This document shows positions 37,200 through 49,884 of a stretch of 64,000 nt of DNA, in pieces. Positions within the stretch are counted from its first letter, which is position 1; the number at the start of each line of letters is the position of its first letter. The stretch comes from Epiperipatus broadwayi (lineage: Eukaryota; Onychophora; Udeonychophora; Euonychophora; Peripatidae). The stretch is taken from assembly GCA_028023455.1 (NCBI GenBank), contig JAQFVV010012420.1, positions 6,637,176 through 6,701,175 on the forward strand. Reading direction: 5' to 3'. The notes under the pieces are model-generated. The model was given only the letters and a program-made list of their open reading frames with translations, was not told the DNA's origin and did not search any database. The position numbers were made by a program, and so were the translations under genes.

Positions 37200-39720
37200 T
37201 GTTTTAACAACTATTCAAAAATACATATTTATAGTAATGAAAGTTATTAGAGAGGACCAGAACTAGGACAACTCCCAGGTAAAGAATGTAATAGATATTT
37301 AGACTACATAAGATGCAAAGTACTAACCCAAAAGCATCACCTGGAGGGAGTTTAAGCTCTCAATAAAACAAACTTTTGCTCAATAGAAAATCTACTGAAA
37401 TGGTGACCACTAAGCCATATGACCAGGTGAATAGCACTAATACAATCTTTATGCTATCAGAGATCTCAGAGTATCAAAACCCATATCAATTCTACAAGCA
37501 ATAAGTTGAAAGTAATCAACATTAAAAAGATGTTTAAGTCAATCGACAGTAATTTTTTCCCATTATTTTTGGAGAATTAATGCAAACGATATTAAAGAGT
37601 TCTATTTACAAACACAATAAAATCAACTGCCACCACCTGCACTTTGAATTACCGATGAACTTGAATCATTTAATGACAGATTAAATAAGAAGGTACTGAG
37701 GGGATTATATGTATATTTTAGTAGATTTCTTCTTCAATCACTCATATTATCAGCCACAGATATGAATATATTGCTAATCTGCTGCTATATGAAACCATTA
37801 CTCTGCAAGACTCTGATATATGGTACTGAGAATGTTCAGAACATCCCAACTATCAATATCTTATCCTAGAATTTTTCCAAAATTATCAGAAGACCCATTT
37901 TCAAGCCACCATAAAAATATTAGGCAACTACTTTCTCATCATTGTGAATCCAAATCAACAAAACAACACCATTGACATCCTTAAAAATGTATATCTTGGG
38001 TATGACATCAAGGAGTTCCAAAATATGATGGAGCCATTTGACCAAGTCATTGCATTTTAACCAGTTTACTTTAATGATAATCTACAAGAATAACATCAGT
38101 GTTAAACTCAGGTTATAGGCAGATATAGATCCAAACAACATCCCCACCCAAATAGTTGATCAGGAGGCAACACTGTCTCTTTTTAAAAATACTCAAACTG
38201 CAATGCTACTCAAGCAGGCAGCTTGGCCATCTTGCCATATTAAAAGTTCACAAACATAACCACTATAACTCAACAACAGTCACCCTGAAGATAATAATCA
38301 CACAAACACAGTTATCATGGACACAAATGTTAAACATATAATTCAAATTCATTCTCAACCTGACAAACTATTTCCCTCATAGATCAAACCACAAGTGAAG
38401 CTAACTGCCTCATAAATAAACCAAACAATTCACATACCACCAATTCAAACCCTGCCCACACACAACATGTCCCTGCAGTCACAGGCAACACTGTAATTGG
38501 ATCATAGCAAAACAGCTTCAATCAGATTAACCAACACCATCAAGATAAATGTTTCACATGTCACAAAAGTAATACCTCAATTTCTATTATGAAAACACTA
38601 ACATCACATCTCCCACTCATTGGAGCAACTGCAACAGAGGCCAAAAACTATCTGGTTAACCAAAAAAGAGTGGACATGTAAAGAAAACTAAAACACAACA
38701 CATTGCCACTCAGACATAATGACTAGATTCCCACCAGAGGACATCATACCAATGGCTCTTAACCTCAATAAAACCATTGACTCATTTCTACCAATCCAAA
38801 ATATATATTCAATATCCATTGAAATCACAGCATAACAAGGATACCATGGCCAATCTCCCATTTGAATACTATACTCAGATGGGCATAGGGCCACCTCCTA
38901 TCCATCCATATTGATACACTAAATAATACTCTGTTAGAACTATCCACATGACAGACTTAGAATTCCATTACTTCAGCCAGGTCTTATGATCAGCTCAAAT
39001 AATCAGACATGCTACCCAGCTCAACAATGCTACATGATATTACACAGTCTGTAAAATCTTGCATTCAACACATCTATGTCTAACAAACTCAATGTTTTAC
39101 AACCATATGCATTTGAATCAACTATAGCAGTTAAAAACCAACAATTCTAAAATTGCATTTTCTAATATCTTTGCCAACACTTGAATGACCCCTGTAACAT
39201 CAACCAGAAAAGTACAGCCTAAAAGCTATAAAGAGCCATTCCAAGCTCACAATCCAGCTCAACACAAATGTCCATACATACATTACCAATCAAAATCCCA
39301 TGAACTCTTAAGAAAACCAAATTACATACAAATAGAAAACAAACACATCTAATGGACTAACACTTCACCAAACAATAAAACTATGACCAATAACCAAACA
39401 AGACCAACAACACTCATACCAATTATGTACCCACTAACCACCATACAAATCTCTACACTAATGCAAAGAACTTTGAAATTGCATTGTTAATAAAAAACAG
39501 AAAACTGATAGAAACAATTTGAATGTCCATAAGACATATATATAAAAACCTAAAATCTTTGTAGGTATACATATGCAAACATCAACACTGACTTATAAAT
39601 TTGTACACAAATTATATTTAATCATTGTTTACATACACCATAGTTCAAATATATGTAATTATGTCACTCTAAATAATCTAATGCTTTTGCCTCATTCAGA
39701 AATATAACCCCTCCCCAACT
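37200..39720. other. 2.5-kb block of higher GC, probably an ancient transposon body
   Basis: Composition changes from AT-rich to A/C-rich on the plus strand, with ordered codon-like texture but many stops in every frame. A 68-codon minus ORF at 38688-38894 is the longest open piece. Plus-strand fragments such as DELESFNDRLNKK and CFTCHKSN suggest old coding sequence, perhaps a retroelement gag-like region with a Cys-rich piece, but no family can be named. Confidence 0.35.
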
Positions 39721-39877
39721 CTGACCTATGTAGTTACTATACATTGAAACTGTGCATGTAAATAGAACAATCATTTATGTAAGCATATGGAAGCCAAAAA
39801 GAATCAGGTAAAATCATTTTAGTCTTAATAATGTCCCCTTTTTGGAACAACAACAATAATGTCTCCTTTTTGCAACA

Positions 39878-39897
39878 ACAACAACAACAACAACAAC

Positions 39898-39934
<37 letters not shown>

Positions 39935-39975
39935 GTGATGATGATGATAATAATAATAATAATAATAATAATAAT
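39878..39975 (+). repeat. compound microsatellite (CAA)n (TAA)n (TGA)n (TAA)n
   Basis: A run of CAA, TAA and TGA triplets. The minus-strand ORF over it, with long Tyr and Cys runs, is an artefact of the repeat. Confidence 0.95.
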
Positions 39976-40255
39976 TGTTATTATTATTCAATTTACTTTA
40001 TTTATTTAATGTACAATTCCACAGCACTGTAGTTCAATTATAGATTGCACATAAATTAATTAAATAATACTTATAAGATTATTAAAAAAATACTGTAGTT
40101 TACAAATATGAAAAAAACCCATAGATGCTACATATCATCACTGTAATAAATAAAATGTTGCATTTTTTTACAAGACTCGTATTATAATTTTTATCATTCA
40201 AATTAAAATAAATATTATCAAAATCACACTTTTCATTATTTTGCTGTAATATCCT

Positions 40256-40425
40256 ATAAATATAATTTATCCAAACCAATTCGAACACTTTTTAGCAAAA
40301 CTCTTTAGTTGTACATATATACATACACCTATGTTTCGACTGTCCTGCAGGGCAGTTGAAATGTAGGTATAGGTATGTATGAACAAATAGAGTTTGTTTG
40401 AAGTGATTTGGATAAATTGCAAATT
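40256..40425. mobile_element. foldback with hammerhead-like stem at its centre
   Basis: Arms meet around CGACTGTCCTGCAGGGCAG near 40346. Outward, both show GAAACATAGG/GAAATGTAGG-type sequence, TATACATAC-like sequence and finally ATTTATCCAAA and its mirror GGATAAAT. It shares GAACACTTTTTAGCAAAA and the GACTGTCCTGCAG core with the foldback at 49885-50237, so both belong to one family. Confidence 0.65.
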
Positions 40426-40885
40426 AAAATAGTTATTACTGCAAAAATCTTTACTACAAGAGTCCAATAACTAAAACAATGGAGGAAATGTAATCATCAT
40501 CATCATCATCAAAACAATAATAAACAGACTAAATATTTTTGAATTATATTAATTCTAATTAAAAAATATTACTGTACAAAATGTATGATTTTATCTTCTA
40601 ATAATACACTCTTCTTCAAATGATTAAAAAGTTACATGAAAAATGCTTGTCTTCATAACCCATTAACAAAAAAAATATATATAATTATTAATCAATATTT
40701 TATAAATTACAATATTGTGCTAAAAGATGCAGAATAAAAGGCAAAATATTTTTTTGTCAGCTGGATTTTCCAAATAAATAATAAATAACAGAAATAAATT
40801 TTATTTTTTAAAAAAAAAATGCTTTTATTGACTATGCACTAAAAAGAGAAATAAAACAACTGTTTCTTTAACTACAATTGGAGTA

Positions 40886-41006
40886 TTTAGATTTAACTTA
40901 AATTCAAAGCACGGGGGGGGGGGTGTCCGGAAATTAATTATTTGATAATAAATAACTTAATTAATTTCTGGATCCTCCATACTTTTATTTCAAATTAAAT
41001 CTAAAG
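40886..41006. mobile_element. small foldback with an asymmetric G11 tract
   Basis: The left arm (40886-40943) and right arm (40957-41006) are imperfect inverted copies that include TTTAGATTTAA and GGAAATTAATTA with their mirrors. The left arm has a G11 run at 40913-40923 where the right arm has only a GGAGGATCC-like stretch, which suggests homopolymer growth after formation. Confidence 0.6.
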
Positions 41007-41287
41007 AGTGCATTATAAGCTATGCATTTTGCCAGTATAAAATTATTTTTAATTTATGTTTCTAAAAAATAAACATAAATAAGAAAAATGCTTGTAAATA
41101 TTAATATATTCATGTATATTTTCATATATATATAAAATAGGTATTAATAAAAATTAGTCACATGTCACATGACCAATATGTAATATATAAAGAGCCTGCT
41201 AGGTCTAAACAAGCATATTTATTTTATTTTATATGATAAATGCTACAAGAAAAAATACCTGAAGCCTTTATCTATGATGGGCCCCAT

Positions 41288-41326
41288 CCCCAGATCAGTT
41301 TTGAGCTATGGCTCTCATCAGTGAGG
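41288..41326 (-). ncRNA. decayed hammerhead ribozyme motif
   Basis: On the minus strand: CCTCA, CTGATGA, GAGC, loop CATA, GCTC, AAAAC, TGATC, TGGGG. Stem I (CCTCA with TGGGG, one G-T pair) and stem II (GAGC with GCTC) are intact and the 5' core is perfect. The 3' core is AAAA instead of GAAA, and the G that should pair in stem III is A. These changes should abolish cleavage. It lies just outside the foldback at 41341-41621. Confidence 0.6.
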
Positions 41327-41340
41327 AGCTAGAACATTGG

Positions 41341-41621
41341 ATTCAAAGTATTAACTCAAGCCAATTATTTATCTAATTCTTACATTTTAAGAAAAAGAAC
41401 TAAATCTTCAGACACCTACATATCTTCAGATTCAGCTCTTTAACTAAAGAAACTATATGGGCCTGAACTAAATATATGGGATCACTGAATTTAGCTCAGG
41501 CCCATATAGTTTTTTTAGTTAAATAACTGAATCTGAAGACATGTAGGTATCTGAAGATTTAGATCTTTTTCTTAAAATTTAAGAATTAGATAAATGCTTG
41601 GCTTGAGTTAGTATTTTGAAT
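41341..41621. mobile_element. 281-bp foldback next to a decayed hammerhead
   Basis: Arms of about 135 bp mirror each other around a centre near 41484. They include GAAAAAGAACTAAATCTTCA, CCTACATATCTTCAGATTC and AACTATATGGGCCTGA with their mirrors. Arm identity is high. The hammerhead relic at 41288-41326 is present only on the left side, so the right-hand counterpart has been lost or the element is truncated. Confidence 0.75.
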
Positions 41622-42360
41622 AAAATAGGTATTATGTATATATCAAGGTGGGATATTATAACATCAATAATATTCCAAGAATAAAATAAATATTCCTTCT
41701 ATAAAACTGGGCAGATATTAAATAATGAAAATATATTTATTTTTCATTACTTTGTGATTTTTTTAACAATGATCTGAGCACAAATGTTTAATATTTATAT
41801 TATTATTTATTTATTTTATAAATGAGAGTAAAACCCTTAGTCATATATTTATGTTAAATAAAAATGGTATTATTTTAGATCCTATGTAAACCTGAAGAGT
41901 TAGATATGATATTCATATTAAATGTGAATCACACTTTCACATTTTAAAAAAATAGAGTGTTAATAATTTTATATGTGCCATGAAAGATAAGTATAAACAA
42001 AATAGATGTTTTTCTGTTACCCTTGTGAGTTGAGATTGGTGTTGAAGAAATGTATTTTTTTAAGCCTTTAAAATTTAATTCGCATAGCAAAAGCAAATCT
42101 TATACAGAATTATGAAGAGATAGTTTTTTTTCATGTGAAAAAATTTCATTAAAATTAAAATTATCATTAATATTGGTTTAAATAATCATTCAAAAATTCT
42201 GCTCAAGTTCATAGATAAAATACTTATCAACAAGCCAATGTTATTAAAACAGGCAAAACTCTCCATACAGTAGTACCGCTCAGTGCCAAACATAGTAATC
42301 AATGGATGCCAGAAGGCTTGTGCATAAAATCACCATCTAGTGCCTACTCATCCAATATCC

Positions 42361-42408
42361 CCAGACTAGTTTGTAGCTTATAACCTTCGTCAGTGAGGAG
42401 CCTTGGAT
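42361..42408 (-). ncRNA. degenerate hammerhead in the left foldback arm
   Basis: On the minus strand: CTCA, CTGACGA, AAGG, a loop, then ACAAACTAGTCTGG. It aligns to the plus-strand hammerhead in the other arm, but CTGATGA has become CTGACGA and GAAAC has become CAAAC. It should be inactive. Confidence 0.55.
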
Positions 42409-42653
42409 CTGAGAATACTGCACCTAGATCTTGGGATCTAATGCAATCCTCCAGCAGCCACCTTTTATCTCTACTTAACTACAAAACTATGAGAATAAAA
42501 TTGAAAACACAATAATATTTTCAATCTAAACTCAATAGCTTATTGAAAATATTATTGTGTTTTCAATTTTATTCTCATAGTTTTGTAGTTAAGTAGAGAT
42601 AAAAGATGATTGCTGGAGGGTTGCATTAGATCCTAAGAGCTAGGTACACTGCT

Positions 42654-42720
42654 CTCAGATCCAAGGCTTCTCACTGATGAAGGCCACAAGCCAGAAACTA
42701 GTCTGGGAATATTGGATGAG
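42654..42720 (+). ncRNA. type I hammerhead ribozyme, complete core
   Basis: The core is CTGATGA (42674-42680), GAAA (42694-42697) and the cleavage triplet GTC (42701-42703), so every conserved position is present. Stem II is GGC/GCC (42682-42684 with 42690-42692) closed by CACAA, with an A-A mismatch next to the core. Stem III is the minimal A-T plus C-G pair with a TA loop, as in PLE hammerheads. Stem I next to the core is TTCTCA with TGGGAA (6 bp, one G-T). After an internal loop it continues as CCAA with TTGG (42661-42664 with 42712-42715), then AT/AT and CTC/GAG. Predicted cleavage is after C42703. The short stem III suggests it may work best as a dimer. Confidence 0.7.
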
Positions 42721-43934
42721 TAGGCACTAGATGGGGATTTTATGCACAAGCCTTCTGGCATCCATTGGTTACTCTGGTTGGCACTGAGTGGCAATCTCTG
42801 TAGGGAGAGTTTTGCCTGTTTTAATAACAGTTATGTGCTAGCATAAGAAATGGTGATCATGTGATGTTTAGTGGTTTAACAAGCCAATGTGTGATATGTG
42901 TATGAGGCAATAGCTTCAAAGGATGTCTGTAATATAGCATGACTTTGTTGCACAAATATTACATGCTGTTGTCTAACAGATACATGAATAAACATGACTG
43001 ATGTATATTTTACCTACAACTCATTAAAAAAAATTTCTATTTATTTAAAGTTGTTCAATGCAAAATGTTCTATCATTAAAAAATATTAATGAAATTTCTT
43101 TTAAGTTTAAAAAGCAATCCAAATAAACATATTTTAGTTTTCAATGCTCATTTCACTTGGCCTTTTTTTATGTATTTATTGTTGCTGATGTTTATCGTTA
43201 GTTATTTTATTTTAATTTTGATTATGCATAGTTTTGTAATAAAATTATATATTACTTCATTATGATGATCTCCATAATCTCTCACTCGTTTTTTCTCTAT
43301 TTCTAGTTATATATATATTTGTTAACATAAACTTCATTAATGTGCCTATAGATTCCTCTATTTGATCTTTATCTTACTAGAAAAACAATACCGTCTACAA
43401 TTTCATTATAGGCCTCTATACTCCTTGCACAGCTATATCTATGCCTTACGTTATATATACATATATATATAGAGAGAGAGATGTGTGTGTGTGTGTTCAG
43501 TTTGGAAATATTATTCACAATATAGCTAACTGATCTGAAGGTTTGAAATTTATTTATTTATTTTAGTTTTGTATTTGTTGGAATTCAAGAGCACAAGCCT
43601 GTTACCCTTGACTTCTTTGAGACAGATTAAATTGTTGACGTCCAGGAATATCTAGTTGTTCTCTAATCCAAGTATTTCACTTTCAATGAGTGTAGTGTAA
43701 TTATTAGAGCTTTAAGTTAAAGGTTTATTTTGAAATTTAATCAAATCATTTGTGCATAAACTAACTCTCCTTTTGATTATTATTAGATTTTATATATGAA
43801 GAACTTATAAATGTAATTGTTAGATCAATGTAAAATAGTTAAAATAATCAAAAACAGAAAGAAGTTTAATCCATTATGATACTTCTACATATATTAAACA
43901 AATCAATGATATAATATAAAATATCCTTATATAA

Positions 43935-44245
43935 CAGCAATAATATATATAATAATCATACACAAAAAAGCTCTTTTCGGAAAATATTAATTTTTGCCTT
44001 TTTCATGTGCTTCAACTAATTTACAAGGTTATATAGTAGTATACAATTATACAGTTTTTTATGCCTTAAAAATATTGTATGGTTTTAATAGGTTATAGTT
44101 AATTTTATATATATAAAAGATAGATGTTGCTATGTATGTAATATAGATCGCAATTGTAAATTAGTTGACGCACATTGAAAAGAACAAAAATTAATATTTA
44201 CCGAAAAGAGTTTTTTTGTGTATGACTATTATTATATTATTGCTG
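43935..44245. mobile_element. 311-bp MITE with about 92-bp terminal inverted repeats
   Basis: The left end CAGCAATAATATATATAAT, then CATACACAAAAAAGCTC and TTTTCGG, is mirrored at the right end, finishing ATTGCTG. The match continues through AATATTAATTTTTG and CAACTAATTTACAA. The centre is AT-rich without an ORF. Divergence between arms is modest. Confidence 0.75.
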
Positions 44246-45164
44246 GTATATAAGAATATTTTATTACATAATATCATTGATTTATTTAAATGTTTAAAAT
44301 ATATTATATCTATATGGTGGATTTATTCATTGTTTAAATTTGGGATCGGTTTTAAAGAGCCACCTCAATTAAGTCAGACTCAAAAAAGCCATTTCTGTAA
44401 TTAAATAGAGTTATTATTAAATTGAGATTCAGACCAAAAGTAGCCTCTCTTCAAAATTATTATTGATTAAAATAGTTTCATATTAAATATATGTGCGTAA
44501 CTATGTTATGAAGCTAATAATGAATAAATATTTTGTATCTGTGAGGGTAGTCCATTCATATGATTATAGTCAGAGTGTACAGAAGGACAGGGATTTACTC
44601 TGCAGAAAATGTCTCATTCATATAATCATGTTAGTATTGTAATATATAGTTAAAAGATTAATGTTTAAAATTAAACAAAGTAAACCTTGGACATTTTATA
44701 AATCATTACTATTGTTTTCCATCATGTGTGTGAACTAAAACTAAAAGTTCAATGATAAGTGCCAAATCGTGTATTAAAGCAATTATTACAAATTATTACG
44801 ATATTGTCTTTATTGTAAACTTGTTTATATCTTTTCTGACAATCATGATTCATTGTAAATAAAGTATTGTTTTGTTGTTTGTTTAAATAAGGTGTTGACT
44901 TCTTTATATGTAATACTGTTTAGTCTGCATATTTATTCCAGATAGGACTAACTTATTTTCTACATGATCTAACAAGGTATTGCAATATTGTTTGTGCACT
45001 GGTCATCATCATTATATATTAAAGAAAGTATTTTAAAATCTTATATATACAAACAATATGTGTCCATATATTTCCTGATATTCAATGTCAGATGGTACTC
45101 GAATCAATTAAATCAAATTAAAATAAATTTAAACATATATAAGCTGATCATTACAATATATATA

Positions 45165-45480
45165 TATATAGTAACGGGCTGGTGGTTTCCAGAAGAGATA
45201 GGGGAAACACATCTTACTATGGTCGGACTTTGGGTCTTTGGATAGGATGCAAGTGATTACGCGATGAAATACATAACCTATGATTGTACCTACTTCCAAT
45301 AGACTAGCTCTACCTATTTTTATTAACCTAGATACAATTTGGGTCAGTTCATCCAATTCTCACCCCTTTCTAGCCACATTATACCACAGTATTCGAACTC
45401 AGGGAGTAATTACTTGAGCTCTCTTAACAGGGAAGGAGATCACACTAATAGTAGTTATTGCACCTCTATATAGGTGATAA
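45165..45480 (-). repeat. candidate tRNA-derived SINE with a (TA)n tail
   Basis: On the minus strand a GC-richer block has GAGTTCGAATACTG (B-box-like, near 45388-45402). Upstream is a degenerate tRNA-like region (CCTGTTAAGAGAGCTCAAG). About 230 bases of body end in ACCACCAGCCCGTTAC and a TA run (45158-45168). ORFs on both strands here are incidental. The A box is not clear, so the tRNA origin is tentative. Confidence 0.4.
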
Positions 45481-47323
45481 TTAATTACCAAAAATCACTT
45501 AAACATATCCCAAAACATAAGAATATATATAAAAAAAATATGTATGTGCAGTATAAGTATATATGTATTGAAACAGTAAGATTCGTATTCTTAATCTTAA
45601 GTTTCACCTTTTTCTATCGTCTCTCACTCACTGGTCTATCCTGCCCAAATTTAAACTTTTTTGGTATCGAATTGTGTGTGTAGCAATATTAAAAATGTAT
45701 AGATATAGTAGAATTTTTTTTTAGCGATTCGAATACAAATCTTACTTTTTTCAGTATTAAAAGTTATAATAAATGACTTAAATATGTATATGTATTTCCT
45801 CTATCAAATGTAAAACTAAATAAAATAATAATGTTTATAATGGGTATGTGAATAATGAAGAGTTATAAAGCTGATATTGGATATGGAAATAATGATGAGT
45901 TAGAGACCAAATTAAAATAACGAATTATATAAACATTTATTGATTAACAAAAAAAAATTATTGAATAACAATTAAATCTGATACACTTGTAATTTATTTT
46001 GTCAAGGATGAATCTCTACCATATCGATATCTATAATGATATTAATAAAAATAAAATCCTTGCCCTAAACCCAATGGTAGAAGTTCATGTACTTGACTAA
46101 TTATTTACAACAACGAATATGTAAAATTATAATATGTATATGTGATTGCGATTTTAGCTGGCTAATTTACAATATATATATACAAATTTAACAATATATA
46201 TATATCCTTGTTGTCTAGATAGATCAATGGTTATAAATCATTCATTTAAAAGTAATATAAAAGTAAGCTTAATTAATGAGATAATGTTAAAATTTCTTAC
46301 CTCTCATTTTTCTCTTAATTTGTCAAAAGTCAGTCAGATGGGGAGGTCAAAACTAGTAATTTTTTTATTCTTTATACAATTAAAGATGATAAAAAATATA
46401 TAATATATATATGTGTGTATGTATTAATTATGATATAAACAAAGTAAGAGTGGAATAATGAGAGATATATTAATAATAATTAACATAATCTATGTTAATA
46501 ACATCTATCATAATCTTATATGAAAATATTTTCCATATTTCTTTTGTTTCCATCACAATTAATTGATGAAAATATTTAATCTAACATATACAGATTCTAT
46601 GAATATCAATTTTTATTTAAGACTTTACACTTATAAAATATCTGCCTGAGTTTAAATTCATATAAGAACTTTGTTTAAAAATAAAAGATGGACTACATTT
46701 TGTTAAAATTACAATCAAGACCCAAAAAAAACACTACTATTGAGTATTAGATCAAAGTTGTGAAACTTAACACTAATTGCTAAACATATATGTAGTTATT
46801 ACACGAAAAAAATTTCTATTCTTTTTTGTTTATATATATATTCCTTTTAAATGCAATAGCTTGACAGTTTTATTTTCACTTTTAACCTGTCATTTAACCT
46901 TGATTGGCTACTGTCTTGTCTAAAGTGCTTTCTAATTAAATAATCACAAATGGATACCTCTACACACTAAATATTTTTACCTAAACATCCATTAAAAATA
47001 TTATCCTACATATAAATGTATTTTGACTTACAACTGATAAACTTTCAAACTTGCTGCACTCATAATGTTGACGCCAACCACTTCAGATAAATACATTAAT
47101 CATTATTATTACACCTTTTCAATCATTAGATTATTTCTTTCTCACACATAACTTTTAAACATCATTTAAAGATTAATATATCAACATTTTAATCAAATGT
47201 AATCACATGGTATAGCTCAACATTATCATTGATTTTTTTGTATAATGTTTTTATTAAAATATATATCAAAGTTTCATTCAACCACATATTCCTGAAACAT
47301 ATAAATAAAATTGTATTTATAAG
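45481..47323. other. no gene seen
   Basis: AT-rich with several TA microsatellites. No supported coding or RNA feature. Confidence 0.4.
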
Positions 47324-47535
47324 TTGGACTATTTCTCATCTAATATAAGTATTGAATGTTATTAGAAAAATTTAATTTTATTAAATGTTCCAAATACATT
47401 CAACTGTTAGTAATAGTAGTGCATATAATAATCTGTGTGTTATTATTAACAGTTGGATGGATTTGGAATATTTAAATAAAGTTAAATTTTTCTAAAGACA
47501 TTTAATACTTATATTAGATGATGGAAATAGTCCAA
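47324..47535. mobile_element. 212-bp foldback, family R2, full copy
   Basis: The left part (TTGGACTATTTCTCATCTAA, a TTGAATG segment, then TTCCAAATACATTCAACTGT and TAGTAATA) is mirrored by the right part, ending GATGGAAATAGTCCAA. Copies of the same sequence occur at 54256-54405 and at 56668-56770, the last at the 3' end of the PLE. Confidence 0.75.
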
Positions 47536-49884
47536 TATATGCCTAAAATACTATCATCACAAAACTTCAGAAAAACAATATAAATAAAATCATATAAAAA
47601 ATAAATACTGGGCATGGGGGGGGGGATATATAACAGAAAAAAAAAAGATATATCCTCTTATTTGTGTTTGTATATATAATCACGCAGACAGTATACTTGA
47701 ATTATTTATATGATGTAATAGCAATATTGTGTATCAAATATTTGATACACTAACAAATAATTATTATATTTAATATCACATATTTTATAATTTATTCTTT
47801 TTCTCCCTTATATAGTCAATAAACACTGCATTAGAACTAGAATAGAACTCTGGTTTTTTTCTTCTAAAATAATTATATTATGTGTATCTCTGTTATAGCA
47901 ATATTAATGTTTTACTAAAAATAAAACACATTAAAATATTTTGTTTTAAATGATATTCTATCCCTTAAAAGATACAAATTGTTGGATTATTTCTTCTGAA
48001 GACTAGAGAAATTTCATTAAGGTATAAAAGATTTATATAATTGTGTGCAAAGAGTCTTGCAAAGACTATTTAAAAATTACATGACAAAATAGCTAGAATG
48101 CGGATTGAGAATGGAGCATTTTTTTGCAAATATGGAAGTCAGAATGGGAAAATAATTTTATATATATTATCAAAAGAAGTTGGTTTTATTGTAAGTTTTG
48201 GGCTTTGTAACATGTTTCTAGTTTAATCTATAAATCAGAGACTATGTATTACAAGAAAAGATATAACTCTGGATCTGTCAACTATTTTTGCTAAATGAAA
48301 TTTCTACTCCAATGTAAACATAGAACCATTCTTTTTCATTCATTTTAAACATTTTATTTTCTGCTGCTAAATTGTAAGCAGTATTTTGAAGTTTTCTCAT
48401 AGTTTTCCATGTTTGCATGAGATTAATGGCAGTATTTTCTCAAAGAATACTATTTGTTGCATAAAACTTTGGACATTTAGTTATGGGAAATGGTGCCTTA
48501 AAACAATGTAGATATATATTTGATGACAGTTAAGTAATTATTCATATTTAATAAAAAGTAATAGTTGCTCAATTGGCCATGGAAAATAGAATTGATGTGA
48601 TATGAGTTAAGCAAGAGATCAAGTCAATATGAACATTATTCACATGGGAGTTTATGGAGAAGTCTTTCAGTTGTGTTTCTGTAATTATATAAGGCTATAC
48701 CATAAAATAAAAGTGACATTTGTATTTAATTAGTTGCATCTATCAAATGTCAACATAATATATTTTATGTTTACTGTTGATTTTAATTTTTAAGCTTTGT
48801 TTTTAAAGTATTGCTGCTTAATTCGCCTGTTCATTATTAAATATCACAAATGTATACAAGAATATTATATATGTTTACATTAATATTTATAAATAGCATT
48901 TTTATGCCTACAAACAAGAAAAAACAATTTATACTGAAACTATGCTGAAGTTAATTCATATTACATACCTATATATTATTTTAATTTACTATCAGCATTT
49001 GGACTTTACAGCAATGTTCTTGAAGCACAAATGATTAGATTATTTAATTAAATAGTTTATTGTTCAGAAATTTATATGAAATTTAAGCACTGGAAGTGAT
49101 AAAACTGAAACTGTGACTCATATATCTTTATCTCATCTTCTAAGTCCACCATTTCATTATTGTATTAAATCCCAGGATAAAATATTTAAAAAGTCTATGG
49201 CTCAAGAGGTCACATGAAAGTTTATATAAAGATCAAACATTAGAAATAAAAAAATAGAACTATGGTCCATGGAACTGAAACTTTAAGTAAGCAATTCTAA
49301 ATCTTCCAGAGTAATCCTAAAACATATGGGGCTTACATACACCACCTGCTTTCTTTAAGGATTATTTTTAAAAAGAAATGAAATGAAACATGTTAAAATA
49401 GTATTATATCAGAAAGCACATCTTTTAAACACTCTTACCAGATCTCATTAATTTTTTTTTCTGAAATATTTTAGTACATCAAATATTATGTATCCTAATA
49501 TTAAATAAGCTGCAAATATCATTTGAAAGACTGTGAACTACTCTATATCAAAAGTAACAGGATTGGTCATTATTGTTCCAGATAGTGCTACAGAATTATA
49601 AGCAATGGTTTTAATTTAATAGGAATTTTACAATATCTGATGATTAATAAACATAAATGAGAGTACAGAGAGTAGCCTTAATTTATCCAGAATAATTGCA
49701 AGAATAACATATATGTTGTGCTTGTAATAGATAAAACATACATATTATGAACCAGTTTTTGTAATGGAAATATGCAATATTAAATGGTTGATTTGTATAC
49801 ATGACTAGGCTTAACAATTAGATACTATCATAATTTTCAAATAGTAGGATTATGTTTTGCAGAAACAATTAGTTTAGTATAAAT
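47536..49884. other. no gene seen
   Basis: AT-rich. There is a G10 run at 47616-47625; nothing else is supported. Confidence 0.4.

Larger units (their letters stand above)
42239..42829. mobile_element. 591-bp foldback with hammerheads in both arms
   Basis: Left arm 42239-42525 and right arm 42542-42829 are reverse complements, with scattered differences, around a 16-base spacer. The ends read TGTTATTAAAACAGGC and its mirror. Each arm carries a hammerhead motif read outward: intact-looking on the plus strand in the right arm (42654-42720), degenerate on the minus strand in the left arm (about 42364-42405). No ORF of note. It is best explained as two head-to-head PLE-repeat-like or retrozyme-like units, or a foldback transposon that captured them. 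Confidence 0.8.

Noticed and set aside
39878-39975. Possible CRISPR-like or minisatellite array
   Set aside because: Simple triplet repeats without spacers; no CRISPR array exists anywhere in the window.
39737-39991. ORF with long Tyr, His and Cys runs
   Set aside because: It is the translation of a triplet microsatellite, with no start context or flanking coding sequence.
45129-45356. Overlapping ORFs on both strands at the candidate SINE
   Set aside because: Both fall in a repeat with a B-box-like motif and end in a TA run; no domain is recognised.
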